Shown: positions 35,871 through 46,759, numbered from the stretch's first letter. The stretch: 64,000 nt of DNA from Nematopogon swammerdamellus (GCA_946902875.1 OX336344.1:16079791-16143790), one strand, 5' to 3'. Made by a program: numbers and translations. Notes: a model not told the origin generated them from the letters alone.

Positions 35871-37131
35871 TGTTGGGCACGTAGCTCAGGTGTGGACTGT
35901 AGAAATCACCCGTTCACTTGAGCTGCCAGTCTTCACGGAGCGGTTGCAAGGGCCGGTGACGGAAATCTTTCTTCTCGCTTCCACGGCGACACAGCGACGG
36001 TCTCTTTCTACCGCGGCCGACGCAGACGGGCGTGCGGCGCGGAGAAATCACTCGCGGCGACGGTCGTGGGTGGTGCGATGGGTCGACCGTAGGTGTGCTT
36101 CGGGCGGTACTGCGACCGTCTCGCTCGCTCGGTGACGCGGCGACGGTCTCTCTCTCTCGCGGCCGGCGCAGACGGGCGTGCGGCGCGGAGAGATCACTCG
36201 CGGCGGTCGTTCACGGGCGGTGCGATGGGTCGACCGCAGGTGTGCTTCGCGTCGTCCTCGACCTATACGCCTCGGGGCGCAGGGAGGTAGTCCTCAACCG
36301 TAACGCCGCGGGGCGCAGGGAGGGAAAGCGTAGCGTAGCGTAGCGTAGCGTAGCAAGGAAACAACGTTTGTGGTTTTCAGTGTAGCCACGCACTGGTCGC
36401 ACCCGGGACGTACGGGGGTGGAGCACTCGCCGGAGAAGCCGTCCGATCGGCCGAGGGAGTCGTTGCGTTCTGAAGCGAGTCTCTTCCGACTATTCGTTCC
36501 TCGGTCGACCGGTGCGTCGAGCTCTGCTCTAGACGACTTCTCTTGTTGGATGCTGGGCGAGTACTGACTGAACCGGCCGAAACGCGCTATATTTGTATAC
36601 ATGCGGGAGCGGCGCGCGCCGCGGATGCTGCGATCCGGGTTCGCAGATCTCGCAGCGTCCGCGTGGACCAATCACAGCGCGCCGCGCCCGCCCCCGCGCC
36701 TCGGCTCGGTTCATTTCTCCAACTACTTTGGCGAGTGCACATCTCCGTTCGTCCCAAATGAAAACCAGTACGCGGCAACATATTTATTTTCAGTAAAACT
36801 TATATCTAATTCTATCTATCTTATAACTATGCCTACCTATCTTATGCTACATTTATCTATCTTAAGCTAGATCTACCTATCTTAATCTAGCTTTACCTAT
36901 CTTAACTAACTTCCATATCTTAACTATCTTAATCTACGATTTTGTATATGTTTATTTACTTATATTTAACTTATGTTTAACTTATTTATCTTATATTTAC
37001 ATCTTAAAATTACCTAAATTAAGCTATGCCGGCCGCTTCCTACTTTTTCCTGCTACGGGGGTGACGACGTGCGCGTCGTGTCCCAGGCCGGGGTCCGTCG
37101 TCGCCGCTCCGGCTGGCCGTCGTCCTGAACA
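35871..37131 (-). repeat. BEL/Pao 3' LTR (1261 bp)
   Basis: Runs from TGTTGGGCAC to CTGAACA on the + strand; in element orientation it begins TGTTCAGG and ends CCCAACA. By eye it is identical to the copy at 43187-44447, with constant offset 7316. It contains, in element order, the end of the Pol frame (37131-37024), an AT-rich block with repeated TAAGATAG (about 36780-37000), a TATA-like TACAAATATAG (about 36586-36599), a short GCGTA microsatellite (about 36329-36353) and a GC-rich direct repeat (about 35985-36265). The purine-rich stretch just inside the internal region (about 37132-37145, GGCGGGAGAA on the minus strand) fits a polypurine tract. Confidence 0.93.
35985..36265. repeat. direct repeat inside the BEL/Pao LTR
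   Basis: Two copies about 145 bp apart of a block with GACGGGCGTGCGGCGCGGAG, ATCACTCGCGGCG and GTGCGATGGGTCGACCG. The same pair is present in the other LTR at about 43301-43581. In element orientation it lies toward the U5/R side. Confidence 0.8.
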
Positions 37132-40100
37132 TTCTCCCGCCGTCGCCTCGGCGATATTCGACGTCGGAAGGACGACGATCTTCTTCACCGGCCGCCGAAG
37201 CAGCCTCCCGCCGGTCTGGACGTCGACGACGCGGATGATGCCGTCGTTGCCAGGGTGGACGGCTTCCACCCTGCCCCTCGGCCAGGTGTTCCTCGGTAGG
37301 TCGGGGTCGGCCACCAGGACGATGTCGCCGACTGCTGGCGCCTGGCCGCTTCCTCGTGGCTCCCGCCGGTCTTGGAGTAAGGGCAGGTACTCGCGGACCC
37401 ACCGGCGCCAGAACTCGTCGGCCAGCCACTGCGCTCGCCGCCAGAGCGCCCTGGCGCTCTCGTCGTCCGCGGTGAATCGGCCCGGCGGTGGCGAGTGGCT
37501 CCCTGCGCCGAGCAGGATGTGGTTCGGCGTCAGGGCCTCCGGTTCGTCGGGTGACACGGCGACGTGGGTCAGTGGCCGCGAGTTCACGGTGCTCTCCGCC
37601 TCGGCGAGCAGCGTGGCCAGGGTCTCCTCCTTGGGGTACCGCTCGTGGAGCGTGACGCGCAGGGCCTCCTTTGTCGAGCGGACCAGGCGCTCCCAAGCGC
37701 CTCCCATGAACGGCGCCCCCGGCGGGATGAACTGCCACTCGATGAGCCGGTTCGTGGCTGCGTCCTGCATCGCTGCGAGCGCCTGCCGGAGCTCTGCGTC
37801 GGCGCCCCTGAAGTTCGTGCCGTTGTCGCTGACGATGCGCCTCGGGCACCCTCTCCTCGCGATGAAGCGGCGGAGAGCTGCGATGGCCGAATCGGTGCTC
37901 AGCGACGCGGCTACCTCCAGGTGCAGAGCTCGGACGGTGAGGCAGGTGAACAGGGCTACGTAGCGCTTCTCGTGCCGCCGCCCGACCGTGATCGCCACCG
38001 GCCCGAAGTAGTCCACGCCGACATAGGAGAACGGTCTCTCGTGATGTGCCAGCCGGGAGATTGGGTGGTCGCCGGTCGGCGGGCAGGTCGGTCGGGTCCG
38101 GCGGATGCGGCACAGCAGGCACCCCTTGATGACGGTGCGGGCTGTCGGGCGCAGGCGCACGACCCAGCACCGCTGCCGCAGCTCGTTGACGACGGTTTCG
38201 ACGCCGCCGTGGTGCAGCCGTCGATGCACGTGCTCCACGTAGAGGCGCGTGTAGGGGTGGTCGCCGTCCAGCACGGCCGGGCTGAGTTGCTCGTGCTGTA
38301 CGCCCTCTGCAGCCCCCACGCGGCTTCGCAAGCGCAGGACGCCGCTGTCGTCGATGCGCAGCGCCAGCTGCGCCAGCCGGTCTGCTCCTGTCGGCTTCTC
38401 GTCCTTCCGCACGCGGTCGATCTCGTGCGCGAAGGACTCCCTCTGCGACGTCTTTAGCAGCAGCTGCTCGGCCGCCTTGAGGTGTCGCGCCTCCAGGGGT
38501 AGGAGGGTGCGACTCTCGTTGCTCTGCTGCCGTCCTGGTCGTGTCCTCTTGTGCGGCTGCCGTCTGCGGGGCGGACTGCCCGCCCGGGCCGTCCTCTTGT
38601 GTCGGCCCGCCGCGGCCACGTGCGTTTTGGCCCGGCACAGCTCCACGAAGTGAAGGACCCGTGCCGTGGCGCGTACAAGTCGCAGCCACGACGAGAAGCG
38701 CGTTGCCTCTGGTGCTGCGCCCCCCGTGGTCGCGGTGAAGCAGACGGCCGGTGCTCGCTCCTCTCCTGTGGGTGCAGCCTCCTGCGGCTGCTCTCGGGGC
38801 CACGATTCCTCTCCGTGTGCGAGGAAGGCCGGCCCCGAGAACCATCGATGATCGGCCGCGAAGTCGGCCGGTGTGTTGCGGGTTGCGTCATCCGCAACGT
38901 TGTCTCGGGTGGGCACCCATCGCCACTCCGAGACCTTGGTGAGCTCCTCGATTTCCGCCAGCCTGTGTGCGACGAACGCCTTGAAGCTGCGCGGGCTCGC
39001 TCGTACCCACGCCAGCGCCGTCCGCGAGTCACTCCAGAAGACTCGTTTTGCTGCCTTCCACTCGTGCTCCTCTTCCACCGCGCGCGCCAGGCGGCTGCCC
39101 AGCAGCGCGGCTTGCAGCTCGAGGCGCGGGACGGACACTGGCTTGAGCGGCGTGACTCTCGTCTTGGCGCAGGCCAGCGCGACCTTGACGGAGCCGTCGG
39201 TACGAGTGAACCGCCAGTAGGTGGCGGCGGCGTACGCGGCCTCGCTCGCGTCGACGAACGTGTGCAGCTCTCTCGTGACGCATCTGCACACGTCGTAGCA
39301 GCGGGGCACGCGCAGCTTGCTGAGTGCGCGCAGCTTCTGCACCCATTCTAGCCAGGCGCGGTGCAGCTCGTCGGGCAGGGCGTCGTCCCAGCCGGTGCCC
39401 AGGCGCCAGGTCTCTTGCAGTATTCGCTTTGCCGGTGTGGTGACGGGCGCGACAAGGCCCAGCGGATCAAACAGTGACATTATTACGCTGAGTGCCTGCC
39501 GCTTGGTCGGCGTCCGTCGTGCGTCCAAAATGTCCGGCGGAGTCCGGGCGAAACTGAGCGCGTAGCCGAGGCGGTCCCCATCCGTATCCCACTGCATGCC
39601 CAGAGTTTTCTCGTACGCCGCGTAACCGCCGATGTTCACTCGGCGGTCGCCTCGCTCGTCCCGCGCGGCGTGCCGCACGGCTTGAGCGTCGTTAGCCACC
39701 CAGCCGCGCAGCTCGAATCCGGCCGCTCGGTGGATGCTCGCGACGTCGCGCGAGACGCGGTAGGCCTCCTCGGTGGACTGGAAGCTCTGCAAGTAGTCGT
39801 CCATGTAGTGGTGCAGCTCCACGGCGCGCGCCGCGTCCGGCTTGGTGCTCGCGAAGTCCGCGGCGTTACGATTCTTCACATAAATCGCCGTGCACGGAGA
39901 GCAGGCGGCGCCGAACACGACCGATGTCATTCTATATTCCGTCGGCGCTCGGTCCGGACTCTCCCGCCAGAGGAATCGCAGCGCGTCCCGGTCGGCGTCG
40001 CGGATGCGTATTTGCAGGAACATCTCTCTGATGTCCGCGGTGACGGCGATCGGGTGCTGCCGGAACCTCATCAGCACGCCGGGCAGGGACTGCAGCAGGT

Positions 40101-42118
40101 CGGGGCCGGGGAGCAACTGGTCATTGAGGCTGACGCCGCGGGTCCGTGCGGCGGCGTCGAGCACAATGCGAATCTTATTCTTCGCGGGATTAACGACCGC
40201 AAAGTGCGGCAGGTAGCACGTGCGGCCCGGCGTCGGCGGGGCCGCAGCACGCTCAGCGTATCCGCACGCGATCGTGTGCGCCATCTGCGCGTGATATTTG
40301 CGTTTCAGCTCGGCGTCGCGTTCCAATTTTCTTTCCAAGTTTACGAGTCGTTTGTAGGCGGACTCGCGGCTGTCGGGCATTGTGATTTCGTCCCGACGCC
40401 ATATCAATCCGGTCTCGTACCGCCCGTCAGCTAGTCGGCGCGTGCTGGCTTCGAGTATTCGGAGCGCCCGCTCCTCCGGGTCGCTCCTGGGCCTGCGGGG
40501 CTCCACGCTCAGCGACTCGAGCCGGAAGTGGGCCCGAGCGAGCTCCTCGAAGTGGTTGTCACTTTCCTCCGTCGCGTGGGCGCAGCGTTGTACGGGCTCG
40601 GCCATCGACGTGCGGCAACCGTGCAGCACCCAGCCCAGCTGAGTTTGCGACGCGACCGGCTGGTCGCGGCGGCCGCACTTGATCGCCCGCGACACTATCA
40701 ACGGCCAGTTGTCTTGGCCGATAAGTAGCCGCGGGCGTGCGTCGGTGTATGCGAGCGTCGCTGCTAGTTCCGCGAGATGGTCACATTCTTCCACGCATTT
40801 TCTCGCGACGGTCTGTGGTGGGAAGCGCAGGCTGTCGACGGTCCTCGCTCCGACGAGGTCGTGCTCCTCTGACTCATACTTGCCGCGGATGCGCAAATTG
40901 AGGCGGCGCGACGAGTTAGTAGCGACGCGTCCGCCGCCGATGCCCACGACGTGCAGCGGCTCCGTCGTGCCCTGCGCACCCAGCAAGTCGGCCACGGCGA
41001 CGTCCACCATTGTCACGGTGGACCCCTCGTCCAGGAGAGCGAAGACGTCGACGACGCAGCCGCTCGGCCCGCTCAGTCGCACCGGGACGATTTTTAATAA
41101 AACCGAGTCCGAGCGGGCGGCGGCTGTGACCGCGGTGGCGGACGTCTCTGCTTTGCTGCGCTCGTGATGTAGCAGCCGGTGGTGTCCAAACGTGCAGCCC
41201 TGCACCCCACACGGCTTCGCCTTGCATTTCGTTCTGCGATGTTTGCTCTTGAGGCAGCGGAAACACATTTTGCCATCTTTGGCTTGCTGCCAGCGGTCGT
41301 CCATGTCGGCCTCAATAAACTTGGGGCACGCGAGAAGGTAGTGCTCCTTAGCGCACGTCGGGCACTTAGGTGTATTGTCGGCACTAGCTTCTCCATCGCC
41401 GGCGGCGTAGGCCTTCTCCGCGGGGCGGCGGTTGTTGTTGCTGCGGCGAGCGTCCTTCGTCGACACATCGCTAGCTGCGGCGGCGTCCGGGCGGGCGTAT
41501 GCACCGTACTTGCGGGCTTCTTCGTTCAGGAAGGCCGCCATCCTCGTTAGTGCGGGGCGGTCGTCGCTCGTCCGGTCTTCGAAGTCACACCACCGGGCCT
41601 GACGCAGCGGCGTCAGTTTGTCGACGAGTAGTCGCATCGTTTCCGGGCTGTGCAAATATTGCGGCCGGCCTAGTGCTTCGACCGTGGCCACAATATTGTG
41701 CACTTTATTCGCGAACTCACTTAGATCGTTCGGCGTATCTTTCGGTTTGGGTAAACTTCTTAATTTGTCCATTTCCCCCAGCACGAGGAAGTCTGGCCGT
41801 CCGAAGCGCTGCTCCAGTGCCGCTAACACGCGGCTGGGTTCCGGCGCCGACAGCATCAGGCTGTAGGCAGCCTCTTTCGCTTTTCCTCGTAGGCAGCGTC
41901 GTATGCGGGCCGCGTTCTCGCCCGGCGAGAAATAATGTTCCGTCTCGCGGTACGCGGCGACGAACTGCAGCCATTCTCCCGCGGAACCGTCGAAAAATGG
42001 TAGCTCCCGTAGGTATTTGGGCGGAGCACTCGGTCTGCTGTGCTCCGCTCGGCCCAGCGCGGCGGCGAGCATCTCCACTGTTATTGTCGCAGCGGCGAGC
42101 GGCACGTGCGAGTTCGGT

Positions 42119-42150
<32 letters not shown>

Positions 42151-43158
42151 AGGCGCACAGAGATGCTCGGTCGCGGCGGAGGCGGAGGCGGCGTGCGGCG
42201 GCGCGCTGAGGCGTGCGGCCGGCTGCTCGTCGTAGTGTGTGGCGGCGAGCGCAGCGCCGGGGGGCGTGGCTTCCGCGGCCGAGGCGCGGGGCGCGTGGAG
42301 GGGAGCGGCGGAGGCAGCGTCGGTGGGGGCTGCGTCGCGGGGAGGGGCGACGGCGGCAGCGGTGGGGTCCGCGCGGAGGGGGGCGGCGACGGAGGCAGCG
42401 GTGGGGAGCTCGTAGTGGGAGGCGGTCGGCTGCGCCGGCGCGGCGGCGGACGCGGTGGCGTGCGCTGCGTGCGGAGCGGTTTCACTCGCCTCCCGCCGGT
42501 GTAAATCTGCCTGTGTTTCCACCCATGATGCTACGAGCTCGCTGCGTGCCGCTTCTTGATTATCTTCTTCGTCTGACGAATCTTCTTCCTCGCAGTCGCG
42601 GAGGCGAGACTCGATGATTTGTGTTTCGAGTCTCGCTTCTTCCTTGTCGAGCCGTGCTTCCTCTCTGGCTTGTCTCGCCTCTTCTCTTGCGCGTCGCACT
42701 TCTTCTTGGCGTGCGCGCAGTAACTCTCGTTCAATTGCGCGCCGACGCACCGACTTGGACGAACGGTCAGAGTGGTTGCTCCGCCCGTCCTTATCGGTGC
42801 GTGCGGACGCCACTCGTTCGAGCGCGGCCGAGCGTGAGGTGTGGCTCGGCGCGCGCGTGCCGCTGTGCGTGCGGGCGCGGCTCGGTGCGCGCGCGTCGGT
42901 GTCGGTACGCGCGCGCTCGCGGATCTCTGAATCCGTCGCGACTGGTGTGGCCGTCGTTTCGTGTGACGACCACGTCTTGATTTCCGTCTCCATACTCGTT
43001 GGAGGCGCACTTGTAGTCGGCTCCGTCGTCTGGTCGGCGCCCGGTTGCAGCTGCGGTTCGGTCGCCTCTGCGCTCGGGGGCAGCACTCGCTGCTCTGACG
43101 GAGTCGGCACCGGCGTGGTGCGCCCTCGCCCGTTGTTCTGGCTCCGTGTGACTGGCAT
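37024..43158 (-). CDS. BEL/Pao Gag-Pol polyprotein (2044 aa)
   Basis: Start ATG at 43158; an upstream TTG lies inside the primer-binding site and is not a likely start. Approximate residues: Glu/Arg-rich coiled coil 135-190; long Ala/Pro-rich region with a 13-Ala run near 335-347; Gag core (YLRELPFFDG..) 380-550; zinc knuckle CFRCLKSKHRRTKC at 632-645 with a further Cys/His cluster up to about 665; aspartic protease LLDEGS 708-713; reverse transcriptase with YMDD at 1118-1121; RNase H (FVDAS.. RLELQAALLG.. WSDS.. DNVADD) about 1300-1430; integrase HHCC zinc region about 1640-1690 and catalytic D1716 (VDYFGP), D1778 (SDNGTNF), E1823 (GGAWERL); C-terminal DUF5641-like segment to about 2000. The stop lies within the 3' LTR. 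All key residues seen are intact, and no frameshift is needed between Gag and Pol. GC-rich codons create long shadow frames on both strands, which I do not call. Confidence 0.95.
42118..42152. repeat. GCG trinucleotide run in the gag region
   Basis: About eleven GCG/GGC units that encode the polyalanine tract in the minus-strand Gag. An unstable trinucleotide tract inside an otherwise clean frame. Confidence 0.85.
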
Positions 43159-43166
43159 CTCCAATC

Positions 43167-43184
43167 CGGCGAACGATAGGACCA
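43167..43184 (-). promoter_or_regulatory. primer-binding site of the BEL/Pao element
   Basis: Minus-strand TGGTCCTATCGTTCGCCG starts two bases inside the 5' LTR. TGG complements the CCA end of a tRNA, as expected for a minus-strand primer site. I cannot name the tRNA. Confidence 0.8.
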
Positions 43185-43186
43185 AA

Positions 43187-44447
43187 TGTTGGGCACGTAG
43201 CTCAGGTGTGGACTGTAGAAATCACCCGTTCACTTGAGCTGCCAGTCTTCACGGAGCGGTTGCAAGGGCCGGTGACGGAAATCTTTCTTCTCGCTTCCAC
43301 GGCGACACAGCGACGGTCTCTTTCTACCGCGGCCGACGCAGACGGGCGTGCGGCGCGGAGAAATCACTCGCGGCGACGGTCGTGGGTGGTGCGATGGGTC
43401 GACCGTAGGTGTGCTTCGGGCGGTACTGCGACCGTCTCGCTCGCTCGGTGACGCGGCGACGGTCTCTCTCTCTCGCGGCCGGCGCAGACGGGCGTGCGGC
43501 GCGGAGAGATCACTCGCGGCGGTCGTTCACGGGCGGTGCGATGGGTCGACCGCAGGTGTGCTTCGCGTCGTCCTCGACCTATACGCCTCGGGGCGCAGGG
43601 AGGTAGTCCTCAACCGTAACGCCGCGGGGCGCAGGGAGGGAAAGCGTAGCGTAGCGTAGCGTAGCGTAGCAAGGAAACAACGTTTGTGGTTTTCAGTGTA
43701 GCCACGCACTGGTCGCACCCGGGACGTACGGGGGTGGAGCACTCGCCGGAGAAGCCGTCCGATCGGCCGAGGGAGTCGTTGCGTTCTGAAGCGAGTCTCT
43801 TCCGACTATTCGTTCCTCGGTCGACCGGTGCGTCGAGCTCTGCTCTAGACGACTTCTCTTGTTGGATGCTGGGCGAGTACTGACTGAACCGGCCGAAACG
43901 CGCTATATTTGTATACATGCGGGAGCGGCGCGCGCCGCGGATGCTGCGATCCGGGTTCGCAGATCTCGCAGCGTCCGCGTGGACCAATCACAGCGCGCCG
44001 CGCCCGCCCCCGCGCCTCGGCTCGGTTCATTTCTCCAACTACTTTGGCGAGTGCACATCTCCGTTCGTCCCAAATGAAAACCAGTACGCGGCAACATATT
44101 TATTTTCAGTAAAACTTATATCTAATTCTATCTATCTTATAACTATGCCTACCTATCTTATGCTACATTTATCTATCTTAAGCTAGATCTACCTATCTTA
44201 ATCTAGCTTTACCTATCTTAACTAACTTCCATATCTTAACTATCTTAATCTACGATTTTGTATATGTTTATTTACTTATATTTAACTTATGTTTAACTTA
44301 TTTATCTTATATTTACATCTTAAAATTACCTAAATTAAGCTATGCCGGCCGCTTCCTACTTTTTCCTGCTACGGGGGTGACGACGTGCGCGTCGTGTCCC
44401 AGGCCGGGGTCCGTCGTCGCCGCTCCGGCTGGCCGTCGTCCTGAACA
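43187..44447 (-). repeat. BEL/Pao 5' LTR (1261 bp)
   Basis: Same sequence as 35871-37131 at an offset of 7316 in every stretch I compared. In element orientation it would drive transcription from near the TATA-like motif (about 43902-43915) leftward across gag-pol, antisense to scrib. Confidence 0.93.
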
Positions 44448-44452
44448 GTACC
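44448..44452. repeat. target-site duplication GTACC (right)
   Basis: Matches the five bases at 35866-35870. Confidence 0.9.
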
Positions 44453-44884
44453 GGTATAATCCCACATCTACACTTTGTTCGAGCCATGAGGAGTTTCTCC
44501 GTAGTGTGTATGGCATCTATTTTCGTGTTTCGTGCCTTCCCATCGCTGATTGTCCGATAGTGCCCTGCACGAACCGAGTCGTGGAGCTCCGCTCGTTTGG
44601 CGAAATTCGTGGGCTCGTTCATTTCTGACGGTTATTAAAAGTCCCGTTGGATGTTGGAAGTAAGAACAATTTGGCTGGAGTCAGGTTGAAATTTGTGTTA
44701 GATTTCTAGAATCACGATTGTTCGTACTTAAGTAGCATTGTGTAATAATACTTTGTGCTTGTTGCTTAGGTACCTGTTTTATTCGATTATTCACTTTAGT
44801 AAAATTTTTATGTATGCACTTGTCCTCCCCGTTCCTATTTTAAGCTCCTTCCTGTTTTATGCAAACTTATATTGTTTATAGAAA

Positions 44885-45062
44885 ATGCGACATGTGACGC
44901 TGCGTTTAACGTGACACTAACGACGCCGATGGACATTCGGTCGATGGCGGGGGTTGCGAATGCCATGCCGGCCTAACAGGTGCCTGTTTACGCTCTCTTG
45001 AAAGAGCTGAGACTGATCCTGGGGTAAAATCTTTGGCAGGGAGAGCGTTCAAGAATTTACCG
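44885..45062 (-). mobile_element. non-LTR 3'-end fragment
   Basis: CGATGGACATTCGGTCG, GCGAATGCCATGCCGGCC and CGTTCAAGAATTTACCG are, reversed, the end of the polymerase frame and 3' UTR seen at 27180-27350. 5'-truncated and diverged. Confidence 0.65.
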
Positions 45063-45164
45063 ATTCCGGGACTCAACGATTCTACCTATTGAGTGACTTA
45101 TTTGTTCGTAATGTGTACATGACCTCAATTTCTTCAGATGTTTTGTTCACATATGAACTATTCC

Positions 45165-45475
45165 TCACCTGGGAGCAGTCAGTACTTAAGATGGGTGACC
45201 GCTCGACCGTTAGTGGTTCGGATTCCACGTAAAACTGTAGGTCCTTCCCTTCTTACTAGGTGGTGGTAGCGTTTAACCCGCCCGGGTTGGTACCACCGCA
45301 CTGAATGAAAAGTCGATCGAAACGGCTATGTAAATAGTTCGTCTCGTCCGTCCAGTTCAGTGTAGCCGGCACGACTGAAGGGAAGCACTGACATGGCAAT
45401 GGCACCTAGTTCACCAAGGTGTTATGGGGAATCACGGATGTAGTAGGTGATGTAGCCAACCGTTTCAGTTTTTAA
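45165..45475 (+). repeat. SINE copy E with 5S-like head joined to body
   Basis: GCAGTCAGTACTTAAGATGG and GTGACCGCTCGACC (5S-like) are followed at about 45247 by the body (GGGTTTAACCCGCCCGGGTT to GATGTAGCCAACCGTTTCAG). It shows, with copy A, that head and body belong to one element. The tail runs into an unrelated repeat at 45472. Confidence 0.72.
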
Positions 45476-45640
45476 CCGACTTCAAAAAAGGAGGAGGTTC
45501 TATGTTCGGCTGTGTGTATTTTTTTTTTATGTATGTTCAGCAATATCTTCCCCAATTGTGAACCGATTTCGATGATTCTTTTTGTGTTCGGTTCAGTCTA
45601 GCTCCAAGGTGGTCCCATTTTTTTTGGTCAAGATCGGATT
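45472..45640 (+). repeat. AACCGACTTCAAAAAAGGAGG dispersed repeat
   Basis: Starts AACCGACTTCAAAAAAGGAG and continues AATTGTGAACCGATTTCGAT. This motif is very frequent in lepidopteran and other insect genomes as part of a dispersed element. I cannot name its class with confidence. Confidence 0.6.
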
Positions 45641-45733
45641 GGAAAGCGAGGCGGAATCGCGAGGCCAAAGGCCGAGCGATTCCGCCGAGTACATTAATAG
45701 CAAATAAAAATTACTAAAAAAACTGTGAAATAA

Positions 45734-45929
45734 AAAACTATTTAAAAAAATATAAAAACCGCCTTCAAAAATGTATGAAATAAAAAAATAAAAATCGAAC
45801 CCTAGAGTTGAAGGCGGTGGTGCTAAAGCAAGCAAAAATAACCGACCGCCTTCAACTCTAGGGTTCCATTTTTATTTTTTTATTTCATAAATTTTTGAAG
45901 GCGGTTTTTATATTTTTTTAAATAGTTTT
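45734..45929. repeat. long inverted repeat, 85-bp arms
   Basis: Arms at 45734-45818 and 45845-45929 match with about two differences and are separated by 26 bp. Each arm contains TATAAAAACCGCCTTCAAAA and CCTAGAGTTGAAGGCGGT (or complements). It appears to be an inverted duplication next to the AACCGACTTC repeat. Confidence 0.88.
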
Positions 45930-46384
45930 CATATAAAAAAAAACTTCCTTTCCTGCTTCGAGCTAACATATAGATGATTGATTACATCGATCAGTTGTTA
46001 ATGTTGAATGAAAAGCTCTCTTTAAAAACCAATGTCTGTTCATTCTCCCGAATTGCGGCCAACTCGATTTGAGATTATTTCGTAATCTTATTTCTTGCTT
46101 ATTTCGTTAATTCCGCCGAGTGAATCGCTGAATGCTCTCGCGTTTCGTAACACGATTATCGTGAAACGAGAAATTATCGTGAAGCCGCAGTTCAGTGACT
46201 TGTTGAAGAATGTCCGTGTGGTAGGTAGTCGCAGAACTCATATAGGTGTGTCGAGCAAGCCAGAGCTGGATGAAAGTGAAACGGTGGGTGAAGCGATGCG
46301 TTGAGGCGCGTCGGGAACAGTATATGCGTATTAGCGCTGCCAGCAGCGGTATTAGCGGTGGGTGGTCCTGCCTGCGTCGAATTC

Positions 46385-46450
46385 TTTATCTCAAGGTCCG
46401 AGGTTCGAATCCGACGGACTTGCGCCAGTGAGTTTTTGTAATTGAAAAAA
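46385..46450 (+). other. B-box-like tRNA remnant
   Basis: CCGAGGTTCGAATCCGACGG resembles a tRNA T-arm/B-box. Without a matching acceptor stem it is at most a SINE head relic. Confidence 0.3.
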
Positions 46451-46507
46451 GTTCATGCCTATACCTGCCGCTTACACCGTTTTGCCGGCACCTTCTCTGA
46501 GGTGATA

Positions 46508-46712
46508 TTTTTTTTCACCTACAACATCCGTGATGTCAACCCATAACACCGGGTGAGCTAGGTGCCATGTCAGTGCTTCCCAGCCCTTCATTTCATGTCG
46601 GCTACGGCTACTGGACGGAAAACACGAACTATTTAGTTTCGACGTTTCATTCAGTGCGGCGGTACCAACCCGGCCGGGATAAACACTATCACCTAGTAAG
46701 GTAAGAAGGGAA
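46508..46712 (-). repeat. SINE copy F (minus)
   Basis: TCACCTACAACATCCGTGAT to ACACTATCACCTAGTAAGG is the reverse of the SINE body. It is missing the 5' head and has a few small deletions. Confidence 0.7.
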
Positions 46713-46759
46713 GCGAAAGGGACCTACAGTTCTACGCCCGCTTAAATCGGGCTTCTTCC

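Larger units (their letters stand above)
35871..44447 (-). mobile_element. complete BEL/Pao LTR retrotransposon, 8577 bp
   Basis: Two 1261-bp LTRs with TG..CA ends, a GTACC target duplication, an 18-base primer-binding site immediately inside the 5' LTR, one long Gag-Pol frame and a purine-rich tract before the 3' LTR. It lies antisense to scrib in its 35 kb intron. The element is strikingly GC-rich in an AT-rich surrounding. Identical-looking LTRs and an unbroken frame mean a very recent insertion. No envelope-like frame is present. BEL/Pao is recognised from domain order (protease, RT, RNase H, integrase in one polyprotein), the DUF1759/DUF1758-like Gag-protease region and the C-terminal DUF5641-like segment after integrase. 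Confidence 0.95.

Noticed and set aside
37040..38845. 601-residue second minus-strand frame overlapping integrase
   Set aside because: Out-of-frame shadow of the Gag-Pol frame. Its translation is Arg/Gly/Pro-rich noise with no domain.
37061..39351. Long + strand open frames (for example 37061-37963, 37564-38457, 38551-39351)
   Set aside because: They lie opposite the minus-strand Pol frame in very GC-rich sequence, where stop codons are rare on both strands. No recognisable domains.
42040..42504. Gly/Arg-rich or Pro-rich frames over the gag GCG tract
   Set aside because: Other-frame readings of the alanine-rich Gag region.
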